From Novosphingobium lindaniclasticum LE124 (GTDB lineage Bacteria; Pseudomonadota; Alphaproteobacteria; Sphingomonadales; Sphingomonadaceae): 64,000 nucleotides of DNA. Each line of letters begins with the position of its first letter. Within the stretch, counting starts at the first letter, position 1. The notes beneath the pieces were generated by a model. That model ran no database searches. It was not told where the DNA came from and worked only from the letters and a program-made list of their open reading frames with translations. This document shows positions 36,984 through 45,633 of the stretch, piece after piece. The position numbers and the translations under genes were made by a program. The DNA lies in NCBI RefSeq assembly GCF_000445125.1, contig NZ_ATHL01000001.1, positions 1 to 64,000 on the forward strand, given 5' to 3'.

Positions 36984-37874
36984 TTAGGGCGTCCGCATCT
37001 TGCCGTGAAGCAGTTGCGGGATCAGTTCTAGGAGGTCGCGGGCCAGAAAGCCCACGGTGCCGATCCGCTCCGAAAGGATGCGGCCGGCGCTTCCGTGTAG
37101 CCAGCAGGCCCAACCGGCAGCCGTTGCGGGTCGGGCACCTCTTGCGCAAAGCCCGCCGAGTATTCCGGCCAGAACATCGCCCGAGCCGCTGGTGGCGAGG
37201 CCGATGCATCCGGCTTCGAAACGATGGAGGCCGCCCTCGGGCGTCGCCAGGACGGTGGAGCCTCCCTTCAGCAGGATCACGCAGCGATAGCGCCGTGCCA
37301 TTTCCCTTGCCACGCCCTCCGGGTCGGCTTTTACCTGGCCGATATCCAGGCCTGCCAGCCGGGCCATTTCGCCGTGGTGCGGGGTCAGCACGACGCGCCC
37401 ATCGTGCCGCGCCACTTGCGCCGCGAGGTCGCGGGCCGAGGTGAGCGCGGCGGCATCCAGCACGATGCTGCGCGCGGCGTCCGGCTCGGCCAGCAGCCGC
37501 GCGACCAGCACGTCGGTACGCTCGCCCGCCGTCATGCCCGGGCCCAGCACCAGGGTGTCGCAGCGACGGATGCGCTCCACGAGGATATCGGCCGCTTCGA
37601 GCGCTATCTCGCCGTTCTCGTCGGCGGGCAGGGCGATCATCGCCGCCTCCGGCACCAGCACGCCGAGCGCGGTTGCGGTCGAGCCTACGGTGGCTAATTG
37701 CAGTTTGCCTGCGCCGGCCCGCAAGGCAGCTTCCCCGGTCAGGCGCAAGGCCCCAGGGACGAACTCCGCGCCGCCGACCACCAGTACGCGTCCCCGTCCG
37801 TCCTTGTCCTGCGCATCGTCAAGCGAGGGCAGGGGATGGGCTTCCAGCCACGATCGGTCGATCCGCGCCGTCAC
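36984..37874 (-). CDS. nnrD: ADP-dependent (S)-NAD(P)H-hydrate dehydratase
   Basis: A 296-residue YjeF C-terminal-type kinase-fold enzyme that repairs hydrated NAD(P)H. Marks are GRGRVLVVGGAEFVPGAL, LVLGPGM, LTPHHGEMARL, ILLKGGSTVL and ATSGSGDVLAGILGG, the last holding the catalytic Asp. It lacks the N-terminal epimerase (NnrE) half that many bacteria fuse to it, so the epimerase must be elsewhere or absent. The GTG at 37874 overlaps the stop of the upstream phosphatase gene (GTGA), indicating an operon. Confidence 0.9.
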   Translation of the reverse strand: MTARIDRSWLEAHPLPSLDDAQDKDGRGRVLVVGGAEFVPGALRLTGEAALRAGAGKLQLATVGSTATALGVLVPEAAMIALPADENGEIALEAADILVERIRRCDTLVLGPGMTAGERTDVLVARLLAEPDAARSIVLDAAALTSARDLAAQVARHDGRVVLTPHHGEMARLAGLDIGQVKADPEGVAREMARRYRCVILLKGGSTVLATPEGGLHRFEAGCIGLATSGSGDVLAGILGGLCARGARPATAAGWACWLHGSAGRILSERIGTVGFLARDLLELIPQLLHGKMRTP

Positions 37875-38638
37875 CCGCGCGCTCCGGCGATCAGGTCGGG
37901 CGCCTTGGTCACCGGCGTGGCCTGCGCCTCGAGCGGCGCCGTCGCGTTGTAGCGGTGAAGCACCAGGCCGCCCGTCTTCCCCTCGCTGGGATCGAAGCGG
38001 TATTCGGTAACGGCGCAATTGGCGACGTCGCCGGCAGCGTCGATATCCAGGATCTCGCGCTCGCCCAGGGTCTCGACGATGTAGCGCATGCACAGGACCA
38101 CGACCTGGTGGGAGAAGATCATCACCCGCCGTCCGGCGTAGTGCAAGGAGATGGTATCCATGACCGACCGGAGCCGCAGGATCACGTCGCACCAGCTTTC
38201 TCCCCCCGGCGGGCGGTGGTAGAACTTGCCCAGCAGGCGCCGGAACTCGGCCTGTTCGGGATGGACCGCGAGAATGCCTTTCGTCGTCAGTCCGTCCAGG
38301 ATGCCGAACTCCTTCTCCCGCAGCCGCTCGTCGAAGCAGATCGGGGCGTCGGGCGCGCTGCCGCCATGATCGCGGAAGATCTCCGCCGTCTGGCAGGCGC
38401 GCAAGTAGGGAGAGGACAGCAGGACGTCGGGACGCTGCTCCGGCGGTTGCTGCGCGAACCAGCCGCCCAGCGCCGCAGCCTGTTCGCGGCCGAGGTCGCT
38501 AAGGGGTACGTCCGCATCGCGCGAGGACAGGGCGATACGGTTCTCGTTCGCCTCGTGCGCCAGATCGCGCGCGACGTTGCCGGCACTCTGGCCGTGGCGC
38601 ACGACGATCAGACGGGCAGGCCAATGCAGCGATGCCAT
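37871..38638 (-). CDS. histidine phosphatase family protein
   Basis: A 255-residue phosphoglycerate mutase-like (branch 1) phosphatase. The phospho-histidine motif is VVRHGQSAGN (His15), the second catalytic part is in DERLREKEFG, and a C-terminal histidine lies in IFSHQVVVL. SSPYLRACQTAEI supplies the phosphate-binding Arg. There is no signal peptide. The real substrate is unknown; annotation as phosphoglycerate mutase would be unsafe. It is cotranscribed and coupled with nnrD. It is divergent from the cobalamin riboswitch. Confidence 0.87.
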   Translation of the reverse strand: MASLHWPARLIVVRHGQSAGNVARDLAHEANENRIALSSRDADVPLSDLGREQAAALGGWFAQQPPEQRPDVLLSSPYLRACQTAEIFRDHGGSAPDAPICFDERLREKEFGILDGLTTKGILAVHPEQAEFRRLLGKFYHRPPGGESWCDVILRLRSVMDTISLHYAGRRVMIFSHQVVVLCMRYIVETLGEREILDIDAAGDVANCAVTEYRFDPSEGKTGGLVLHRYNATAPLEAQATPVTKAPDLIAGARG

Positions 38639-38889
38639 CTAGATTGGCCGTGGCAGGTTTGCGGCGGTCCGGCGGTGCATAATCGTCTCCTCTCGCCGGT
38701 AGCCAACGCACGAGCCCGGTCAATGATCCTGAGGAGTGAGGGCAAGCGGGCCGGGAGGCTGAGACCCGGGGATAGGCGAATGCGGAGGCGATGCCGGTTC
38801 GGGCGAGCGGGATGCGGCTTGCGAAATGCACCGCTTGAGGCTAGCGGTTCCGCATGGACGCGCCTTTTCGAAGGTCGTCCAGGATCGCG

Positions 38890-39100
38890 CCGGTGCCTTG
38901 TCATGAGGCTTAAAAGGGAACGCGGTGAAGGTGGAGCGATCCGCCCGAAGCCGAGGCTGTCCCTGCAACTGTAAGCGGTGAGCAAGATGCCGGGGCTTCC
39001 CTCGCGGAAGCCGGCCACTGGACTGCGCGCAAAAGGGCGCGAGAGACCGGGAAGGCCGAGCATCGCGCTTCGACCCGCAAGCCAGGAGACCTGCCGGCGC
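38890..39100 (+). promoter_or_regulatory. cobalamin (AdoCbl) riboswitch
   Basis: The conserved parts of the B12 aptamer occur in order: a 5' GGTGCC, GGGAACGCGGTG, GCCGAGGCTGTCCCTGCAAC then TGTAAGCGG, CCACTGG, GGGAAGGCC, and a perfect B12 box AGCCAGGAGACCTGCC at 39080-39095. It is on the same strand and 188 bases upstream of cobG, so it should lower cob expression when adenosylcobalamin is plentiful. A GGGCG-TTCA-CGCGCCC hairpin in the leader could be part of the expression platform. Confidence 0.93.
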
Positions 39101-39287
39101 ATCGGTCGCTCTTGCCCTGGCCCAGGGATAGGCCATGGCTCGGTACTCCGCGTGAGCGACGAAGCCGTGCGGCTGGGGCTGCACCGGCGCGCAGGATGGG
39201 CGTTCACGCGCCCGCCCGTCCTTGCGCGTGGACCGACGCCTGTCGGCAAGCCCCGGTCTTCGTCGCTGCGCGCGAGGGGATGATGCC
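39101..39287 (+). other. leader between riboswitch and cobG
   Basis: An untranslated stretch of 187 bases with several GC-rich hairpins and no Shine-Dalgarno-led gene until cobG. It probably holds the riboswitch expression platform. The site GAGGGG, eight bases before the cobG ATG, could be masked by upstream pairing; exact pairing was not solved. Confidence 0.4.
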
Positions 39288-40454
39288 ATGTGCGTCACGT
39301 CGAAGCCTGTCCGGTCCTCCGGCGGTCCGGTGCCGAGGCCGCCGATGACGGCGTTCGGCCGGCGCGGCTGGTGCCCCGATGCCTGGCGTCCGATGATGGC
39401 GGGGGACGGACTGATCGTCCGGGTGAAACCGCGCTTCGCTCGCCTGACCCGGCCCCAGGTCGAAGCGCTGGCCGATCTCGCCGGACGTTTCGGCAGCGGT
39501 GCGCTCGACCTCACCAACCGCGCCAACCTTCAGATCCGGGGCGTCCGGGAGGGAGGCTGGCGCGAACTGCTCGCCGCGCTTGTCGACAACGGCTTGGTGG
39601 ACGAGGATCCCGAAGCGGAAGGGCGCCGCAACGTCCTGGTGGCGCCCGGCTGGAAGCCGGGTGACGAGACCGCGCGGATAGCCGAGGCGTTGCTGGCGCG
39701 GCTGAGCGAACTCCCCCGCTTGCCCGGCAAGATGGGCCTGGCAGTCGACACGGGGGCGTCGGCGGTGCTCACGGCTTGTCCGGCCGATTTCCGCATCGAG
39801 CGGGCGGAAGGCGGCGGCTTGCTGATCCGCCTCGACGGACGCGAAAGCGGGGTGGCCGTCCACGCGGAAGAGGCCGCCGATCGGGTGCTCGACCTTGCTC
39901 GGTGGTTCATCGAATCCGGGGGGATCGCTGCCGGGCGGGCGTCGCGGCACTTGGCGCCGCTTCCCGCCTGGGCGATGGGAAAGAGCCGCCCGGTGCGAAC
40001 TTCGCTTCGATGCGATCCGGGTTACGGCGTGCCGTTCGGACGGATCGCGGCCACGTCTTTGGTAGAGCTGATGGATGTAACCGGCGCGGCAGCCTTGCGG
40101 ATCACGCCCTGGCGGCGCATTCATCCCGAAAGCAGCGTGGCTCCGCCGGTAGCGGGATTCCTGCTTGGGACGGACGATCCTCTTCTACGCACCGACGGCT
40201 GCCCCGGCGCGCCGGATTGCCCCAGTTCCAGCGTCGAGACGCGAGAGCTGGCGGCCCGCCTGGCGCCGCACATCTCGGGACGCCTTCATGTTTCCGGCTG
40301 CGCGAAGGGCTGCGCCCGATCCCGTCCGAGCGATGTCACCCTGACCGGCCGCGACGGCGCATTCGATCTCGCTTTCGGCGCCCGCGCGGGAGATCCGCCC
40401 GCGCACCGCGGCCTTTCTGCAGAACAGCTTATCGCTCATTTCGGAGCTTCCTGA
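39288..40454 (+). CDS. cobG: precorrin-3B synthase
   Basis: A 388-residue sulfite/nitrite-reductase-like enzyme that inserts oxygen to form precorrin-3B in the aerobic B12 route. The [4Fe-4S] cysteines are Cys305, Cys311, Cys338 and Cys342 (GCPGAPDCPSSS and HVSGCAKGCA). GALDLTNRANLQIRG is the duplicate-fold marker. Its presence shows the oxygen-dependent rather than the anaerobic cbi pathway. It is the first gene after the riboswitch, and its TGA overlaps the ATG of cobH. GAGGGG precedes the ATG. Confidence 0.93.
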   Translation: MCVTSKPVRSSGGPVPRPPMTAFGRRGWCPDAWRPMMAGDGLIVRVKPRFARLTRPQVEALADLAGRFGSGALDLTNRANLQIRGVREGGWRELLAALVDNGLVDEDPEAEGRRNVLVAPGWKPGDETARIAEALLARLSELPRLPGKMGLAVDTGASAVLTACPADFRIERAEGGGLLIRLDGRESGVAVHAEEAADRVLDLARWFIESGGIAAGRASRHLAPLPAWAMGKSRPVRTSLRCDPGYGVPFGRIAATSLVELMDVTGAAALRITPWRRIHPESSVAPPVAGFLLGTDDPLLRTDGCPGAPDCPSSSVETRELAARLAPHISGRLHVSGCAKGCARSRPSDVTLTGRDGAFDLAFGARAGDPPAHRGLSAEQLIAHFGAS

Positions 40455-41083
40455 TGGCCTACCTCTACGAAAAGGATGGCGCGGCCATCTATCGGCAATC
40501 CTTTGCCACCATCCGCGCCGAAGCCGATCTTGCGGCCTTCCCCGCCGAGGAAGAGCGCATCGCGGTGCGCATGATCCATGCGGCGGGCCTGGTCGATCTT
40601 GCCCGCGACATCCGTTTTTCGCCCGGCTTCGCACGTGCCGCCATCGCGGCGCTGGAGGCGGGCGCGCCGATCCTGTGCGACGCCCGCATGGTCAGCGAAG
40701 GTGTGACCCGCGCGCGGCTCCCTGCCGAGAACGCCGTCATCTGCACGCTTCACGATCCCAAGGTGCCCGATCTGGCGCAAGAGGTGGGCAATACCCGCTC
40801 GGCGGCAGCGCTGGAACTCTGGCGACCGCATCTCGCCGGTGCGCTGGTGGCCATCGGCAATGCGCCCACGGCTCTGTTCCATCTGCTCGACATGCTGGAG
40901 CAGCCCGGCTGTCCGCGTCCTGCGGCGATCATCGGTTGCCCGGTGGGCTTCGTCGGCGCTGCCGAGTCCAAGGCAGCCTTGTGGCAGGTCCAGCCGGTGC
41001 CCTGCTGCGTCGTCGAAGGGCGGCTCGGCGGCAGCGCCATCACCGTGGCCGCCGTCAACGCCATCGCGAGCAGCGCGGAATGA
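40454..41083 (+). CDS. cobH: precorrin-8X methylmutase
   Basis: A 209-residue CobH/CbiC protein that moves the C-11 methyl to C-12 to give hydrogenobyrinic acid. The catalytic histidine is His42 in RMIHAAGLVDL; ICDARMV-like (ILCDARMVSEG) and AIIGCPVGFVGAAESK are family signatures. It starts in a TGATG overlap with cobG and ends in an ATGA overlap with cobI, so translation is coupled on both sides. Confidence 0.95.
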   Translation: MAYLYEKDGAAIYRQSFATIRAEADLAAFPAEEERIAVRMIHAAGLVDLARDIRFSPGFARAAIAALEAGAPILCDARMVSEGVTRARLPAENAVICTLHDPKVPDLAQEVGNTRSAAALELWRPHLAGALVAIGNAPTALFHLLDMLEQPGCPRPAAIIGCPVGFVGAAESKAALWQVQPVPCCVVEGRLGGSAITVAAVNAIASSAE

Positions 41084-41808
41084 TACAGATGGGCACCGTT
41101 CACGGCGTGGGGCTTGGCCCCGGCGCTCAGGATCTCCTGAGCGTCCGTGCCGACCGCCTGGTGCGCGGCGCCCGGCACCTCGCCTATTTCCGCAAGGCAG
41201 GGCGTCCGGGGCAGGCACGGCGGATCGTCGAGGGGATGTTGCGCGAAGACGTGGTGGAATATGCGATGGAGTATCCGGTCACGACCGAGATCCCCTTTGC
41301 AGACCCGCGCTACAATGCCTCTCTTTCACGGTTCTATGCAAGCGCGACGGAGCATCTCGTCGGCCTTGCGCGTGCGGGCGAGGATGTGGTGGTGCTCTGC
41401 GAGGGCGACCCGTTCTTCTACGGCTCGTTCATGCATATCTACACGCGCCTCGCGGGTTCGGTTCCGGTCGGGGTCGTGCCGGGGATCACCGGAATGTCGG
41501 GCGCCTGGACGGCCTGCGGCGCGCCGATGACCTGGGGAGACGATGTCCTGACCATCCTCACCGCGACTTTGCCCGAGGAAGAATTGACCCGGCGCATTCG
41601 CGACACCGATGCGCTGGTGGTGATGAAGATCGGGCGCAACCTCGCCAAGCTGCGCCGCGCCGTTCTTGCCGCCGGGCGGGAGAGCGAAGCCTGGCTGGTG
41701 GAGCATGCCGCTATGGCCGAGCAGCGGGTGACGCCTCTGGGAGAAGCCGAAGGGGTGACGCCTTACTTCTCGATTCTGCTGATCCATGGCCAGGGGCGCA
41801 GGCCTTGA
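41080..41808 (+). CDS. cobI: precorrin-2 C20-methyltransferase
   Basis: A 242-residue tetrapyrrole methylase. VHGVGLGPGAQDLLSVRA is the N-terminal SAM loop, and LCEGDPFFYGSFMHI and VVPGITGMSGAW are typical of CobI/CbiL. It makes precorrin-3A from precorrin-2 with S-adenosylmethionine. It is coupled to cobH by ATGA and to cobJ by TTGA. YNASLSRFYASA supports the CobI assignment over other methylases. Confidence 0.94.
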   Translation: MIQMGTVHGVGLGPGAQDLLSVRADRLVRGARHLAYFRKAGRPGQARRIVEGMLREDVVEYAMEYPVTTEIPFADPRYNASLSRFYASATEHLVGLARAGEDVVVLCEGDPFFYGSFMHIYTRLAGSVPVGVVPGITGMSGAWTACGAPMTWGDDVLTILTATLPEEELTRRIRDTDALVVMKIGRNLAKLRRAVLAAGRESEAWLVEHAAMAEQRVTPLGEAEGVTPYFSILLIHGQGRRP

Positions 41809-42554
41809 GCGGCTGGGTCGCCGTCGCCGGGCTGGGTCCCGGAAGCGCCGGGCTCGTCACGCCGGACGTCGCGGCGGCGCTGGAGGAAGCGACGGACATC
41901 GTCGGCTACGGGCCTTACGTCGCCCGCGTGGCGCCGCGCGAGAACCTTCGCCTGCACGCCAGCGACAACCGCGTCGAACTGGAGCGGGCCGCTCTTGCCC
42001 TGTCGCTCGCGGCCGAGGGGCGCAAGGTGGTGGTCGTCTCTTCCGGAGATCCGGGTGTCTTCGCCATGGCCGCCGCGCTGTTCGAGGCTTGGGAAAATGG
42101 GCCTTCGCCCTGGCGTGAACTCGATATACGCGTCCTGCCGGGGATCACCGCGATGCTAGCTGCGAGCGCGCGGGCCGGAGCGCCGCTGGGCCACGACTTC
42201 TGCGCCATCAACCTTTCGGACAATCTCAAGCCCTGGTCGCTGATCGAGCGACGGTTGCGGCTGGCGGCAGAGGCGGACTTCGCCATGGCCTTCTACAATC
42301 CCCGCTCCAAAGCGCGGCCACACGGTTTCGCGCGGGTTCTGGAGATCTTGCGGGAGGTTTGCGGGCCGGAGCGGCCGATCCTGTTCGCCCGCGCGGTCTT
42401 CACGCCGGAAGAGGACCTGAAGATCGTGCGGCTCGCGGATGCGCGACCGGAAATGGCGGACATGCGCACGATGGTCATCCTGGGGTCCAGCCAGACTCGC
42501 CTGATCATGCGGGATCGCGGGCCGATCCTCTACACGCCCCGGTGGTCGGAATGA
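41805..42554 (+). CDS. cobJ: precorrin-3B C17-methyltransferase
   Basis: A 249-residue CobJ/CbiH methylase that drives ring contraction to precorrin-4. Marks: VAGLGPGSAGLVTPD, VGYGPYV, VVSSGDPGVFAMA, GITAMLAASARAGAPLGHDFCAINLSD (split here by function, not sequence) and MAFYNPRSKAR. It begins on TTG at 41805, overlapping the cobI stop. Its last 25 bases overlap the end of cobK on the other strand. Confidence 0.94.
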   Translation: MSGWVAVAGLGPGSAGLVTPDVAAALEEATDIVGYGPYVARVAPRENLRLHASDNRVELERAALALSLAAEGRKVVVVSSGDPGVFAMAAALFEAWENGPSPWRELDIRVLPGITAMLAASARAGAPLGHDFCAINLSDNLKPWSLIERRLRLAAEADFAMAFYNPRSKARPHGFARVLEILREVCGPERPILFARAVFTPEEDLKIVRLADARPEMADMRTMVILGSSQTRLIMRDRGPILYTPRWSE

Positions 42555-43279
42555 GCAAGCCAGTCGAGCACGGCTTCCACGCTGTCCACTTCGCGGCGTG
42601 GGGGTATCGCGGGGCGGTCGATCATCGTCACCTGCACGCCGAGTTCGCGCGCCGCGACGAGCTTGGCAGAAGCGCCCGATCCGCCGGCGTTCTTGCATAT
42701 CACGAGGTCGATCCCGTGCTCCTGCAAGAGCCGCCGGTCGCCGTCGGGGGTGAAAGGGCCGCGGTCCACGACCAGATGGTGGTCGGGCAGCACGGGCGCC
42801 CGCTCCGGCGCGTCCACGAAGCGCAGGAGGTAGCGGTGCTGCGGCTGGGCCGCGAAAGCCTCTACATGCATGCGGCCGAGCGCAAGCATCACGCGGCGGG
42901 GCTTTCCGGCCAGGCTTTCCACGGCAGCGGCGACGTCGGGCACCCGGTGCCAGCGGTCCCCCGAGACCGGTTCCCAGGGCGCCCGCGTGAGGGCCACCAG
43001 CGGAATTTTCGCAGACTGGGCAGCGGCGACCGCGTGAGCACTCATCCTCGCAGCGAAGGGATGGGTGGCGTCCACCAGATGCGTGACGGCATTCTCGCGC
43101 ATGTACCGCGCCAGTCCGGTACTGCCGCCGAAGCCGCCGATGCGGATCGGGACCGGCTGCTGCCGCGGGCTGGCGACGCGGCCTGCATAGCTGAGCGTCG
43201 CGGCGATCCTGCGTTCGGCGACTGCGCGGGCGAGGGCGCTCGCTTCGGTCGTGCCGCCCAGGATCAGGATGCGGATCAT
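42530..43279 (-). CDS. cobK: precorrin-6A reductase (antisense within the cob cluster)
   Basis: A 249-residue NADPH-dependent CobK/CbiJ reductase. Marks: ILILGGTTEASALARA at the N-terminus, SYAGRVASP, IRIGGFGG, HLVDATHPFAARMSAHA and LVICKNAGGSGASAKL. It lies on the minus strand between cobJ and cobL. Its 3' end overlaps cobJ by 25 bases, and its ATG (43279-43277) interlocks with the cobL ATG (43278-43280) within CATG. GAGGAG lies upstream of its start, inside cobL. It must have its own promoter inside cobL and is outside direct riboswitch control. Confidence 0.93.
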   Translation of the reverse strand: MIRILILGGTTEASALARAVAERRIAATLSYAGRVASPRQQPVPIRIGGFGGSTGLARYMRENAVTHLVDATHPFAARMSAHAVAAAQSAKIPLVALTRAPWEPVSGDRWHRVPDVAAAVESLAGKPRRVMLALGRMHVEAFAAQPQHRYLLRFVDAPERAPVLPDHHLVVDRGPFTPDGDRRLLQEHGIDLVICKNAGGSGASAKLVAARELGVQVTMIDRPAIPPRREVDSVEAVLDWLAHSDHRGV

Positions 43280-44483
43280 GTCTGAAGCTCCTCGAGACCC
43301 ATGGCTCACGATCGTCGGCATCGGCGAGGACGGTATCGCCGGGCTTTCCGAAGCCGCCCGCAGCGCTTTGGCGGAAGCCCAAGTCGTAACGGGGGCCGCC
43401 CGCCACCTCGGCCTGCTGCCGGCGCTTAGTGCCGAAACCCGGACATGGCCAGTCCCGTTCGGCAGCGGCGTGGCGGAACTCATGGCGCTGAAGGGCCGCA
43501 AGGTGGTCATGCTGGCCTCGGGCGATCCTTTCTGGTTCGGCGCGGGATCGGTCGTGACCGGGGGGCTCGACCCTGCCGAATGGATCGCTCATCCGGCGCC
43601 TTCCACTTTCGCGCTGGCCGCTGCCCGACTGGGCTGGCCGGTCGAAACCACGCTGTGTCTCGGTCTTCATGCGGCGCCCCTCGCGCACCTGCGGCCCCAT
43701 CTCGCTCCGGGGCAGCGGGCATTGGTGCTGCTGCGCGATGGAGCGGCGGTCCAGGCTTTGGCGCATTACGTAACGGGGGAGGGCTTCGGGGCCTCGACGC
43801 TCACGGTGCTCGAAGCCCTGGGCGGGCCGCGCGAACGCGTGCGGATCGCCAGTGCCTTTAGCTTCGATCTCGAGGATGTCGCACATCCCGTTGCCGTCGG
43901 CCTGTCCTGCGGCGGAGAGGGCGAGGTCGTGACTTGCGCATCGGGGCGCGACGATCGCTGGTTCGACAGCGACGGCCAGATCACCAAGCGGCCGGTCCGC
44001 GCGCTCGCGCTGTCCGCCCTGGCGCCGCGACCGGGAGAGCTGCTCTGGGATATCGGCACGGGTTCGGGATCGATCGCCATCGAGTGGCTTCTGGCCCACC
44101 GCGACATGCGCGCCGTCGCCTTTGAAGGCGATCCGGTGCGCGCGGCCCGGGCCCGCGCCAATGCCGCCGCGTTGGGCGCCGACCGGTTGCATGTCGTCGA
44201 TGGCATGGTCCCCGCAGCCTTGGAAAACCGACCGGCCCCGGACGCGGTCTTCGTCGGCGGGGGGCTGGATGCGGCACTGCTGGAGCGGCTGGGCCACCTC
44301 TCGGCGGGCACGCGCATCGTCGCCCACGCCGTCACACTGGAGACCGAGGCTCTGCTCGCGAAGGCCCATGTCGAGATCGGCGGCACCCTGCTGCGGGTGG
44401 AACTGGCCCAGGCGGCGCCGCTCGGCTCCCGGCGAGGCTGGAAGGCGCACTATCCCATCGTGCAATGGAGCGTGACCTTGTGA
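43278..44483 (+). CDS. cobL: precorrin-6B methyltransferase (decarboxylating), CbiE-CbiT fusion
   Basis: A 401-residue fusion. Residues about 1-200 are a CbiE-type tetrapyrrole methylase (IVGIGEDGIAGLSEAAR, LASGDPFWFGAGS). Residues about 205-401 are a CbiT-type Rossmann methyltransferase (LLWDIGTGSGSIAIEWLL, AVAFEGDP, FVGGGLDAALLE). Together they methylate C-5 and C-15 and decarboxylate. The ATG at 43278 lies in the CATG shared with cobK. Upstream the sequence is cobK coding, so cobL is read by transcript running through from cobJ or from an internal promoter. Confidence 0.94.
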   Translation: MSEAPRDPWLTIVGIGEDGIAGLSEAARSALAEAQVVTGAARHLGLLPALSAETRTWPVPFGSGVAELMALKGRKVVMLASGDPFWFGAGSVVTGGLDPAEWIAHPAPSTFALAAARLGWPVETTLCLGLHAAPLAHLRPHLAPGQRALVLLRDGAAVQALAHYVTGEGFGASTLTVLEALGGPRERVRIASAFSFDLEDVAHPVAVGLSCGGEGEVVTCASGRDDRWFDSDGQITKRPVRALALSALAPRPGELLWDIGTGSGSIAIEWLLAHRDMRAVAFEGDPVRAARARANAAALGADRLHVVDGMVPAALENRPAPDAVFVGGGLDAALLERLGHLSAGTRIVAHAVTLETEALLAKAHVEIGGTLLRVELAQAAPLGSRRGWKAHYPIVQWSVTL

Positions 44484-44845
44484 TCGTCGCCGGCTTCGGT
44501 TTTCGGGCGGATGCGGACACGGCGTCATTGCGTGACGCGCTGGCAAGGGCCTGCCGCGAAACCGCTCCGATCCAGGCGATCGCTGCGCCTGCGGACAAAG
44601 TCGCGAGGCTGACCGAACTGGCCCTGGAGCGCGGCGTACCCATCATTCCCGTCGCCGCGACGGCTCTGCAGGCGGAGCGAACCCTTACCCGCTCCCCCGC
44701 CAGCCTTGCCGCGCGCCGATGCGGGAGCGTTGCCGAAGCCGCCGCTCTGGCCGCCGCCGGTCCCGGAGCCAGGTTGCTGGCCCTCCGCCATATCTCGTCC
44801 GACCGGACGGCGACTTGCGCCATTGCTCAGGGAGTTTCGACATGA
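44480..44845 (+). CDS. cobE: cobalamin biosynthesis protein CobE (CbiG C-terminal type)
   Basis: A 121-residue protein matching the C-terminal domain of CbiG ([21 protein letters not shown], then [20 protein letters not shown]). CobE is required in the aerobic route but its exact step is unclear. Start: the GTG at 44480 overlaps the cobL stop (GTGA) as for the other junctions here; an in-frame ATG at 44465 would add five residues. The TGA overlaps the cobM ATG. Confidence 0.88.
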   Translation: MIVAGFGFRADADTASLRDALARACRETAPIQAIAAPADKVARLTELALERGVPIIPVAATALQAERTLTRSPASLAARRCGSVAEAAALAAAGPGARLLALRHISSDRTATCAIAQGVST

Positions 44846-45633
44846 CCGTACATTTCATCGGCGCCGGTCCGGGCGCGCCCGATCTCCTGACCTTGCGCGG
44901 ACGGGACCTGATCGCATCCAGCCCGGTCTGCCTTTATGCCGGTTCGCTGGTGCCCGCGGCCGTGCTCGACCATTGCCCGCCCGGCGCCCGCATCGTGAAC
45001 ACGGCGCCGATGGACCTCGACGCGATTATCGCCACTATCCTCGAGGCGCACGGTCAAGGGCAGGATGTGGCGCGCCTCCATTCCGGAGACCTGTCGATCT
45101 GGTCCGCCATGGGCGAGCAGTTGCGGCGCCTGCGCGCGCTGGGCATTCCGGTCAGCGTAACGCCCGGCGTACCCGCCTTCGCCGCCGCCGCTGCTGCGCT
45201 GGAGACCGAACTGACGGTGCCCCGGCTGGCGCAGTCGCTGATCCTTACGCGCACGCCGGGGCGGGCCAGTTCCATGCCGGAAGGGGAGAACCTGGCGGCT
45301 TTCGCGGCGACCGGCAGCACATTGGCCATCCACCTCTCGATCCACAATCTGGCCCGGGTCGTTGCGGACCTGCTGCCCCACTATGGCCCCGACTGTCCCG
45401 TCGCGGTGGTCTGGCGGGCAAGCTGGCACGACGAGCGGATCGTCCGCGCACGACTGGACGACGTCGAGCAGGCGGTTGCCGGAACCATGGAGCGGACGGC
45501 GTTGATCCTCGTCGGCCGCGCTCTCGAGGTCGCGGAAGACACGGTGGCCGAAAGCAGCCTCTATGCGCCCGATTACGACCGCCGGTTCCGTCCGCAATCG
45601 GCAGCGTCTCCGTTCGTCGGGGAGCATGAGTGA
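44842..45633 (+). CDS. cobM: precorrin-4 C11-methyltransferase
   Basis: A 263-residue CobM/CbiF methylase. Marks: [56 protein letters not shown] and [15 protein letters not shown]. It makes precorrin-5. CAGGGAG precedes the ATG at 44842, which overlaps the cobE stop. It is followed in a TGATG overlap by cobF. Confidence 0.95.
   Translation: MTVHFIGAGPGAPDLLTLRGRDLIASSPVCLYAGSLVPAAVLDHCPPGARIVNTAPMDLDAIIATILEAHGQGQDVARLHSGDLSIWSAMGEQLRRLRALGIPVSVTPGVPAFAAAAAALETELTVPRLAQSLILTRTPGRASSMPEGENLAAFAATGSTLAIHLSIHNLARVVADLLPHYGPDCPVAVVWRASWHDERIVRARLDDVEQAVAGTMERTALILVGRALEVAEDTVAESSLYAPDYDRRFRPQSAASPFVGEHE

Noticed and set aside
42156-44546. 796-codon minus frame across cobJ-cobL
   Set aside because: Part of it shares sequence space with cobK but is in a different frame; composition is that of a shadow. 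cobK itself (42530-43279) is real.
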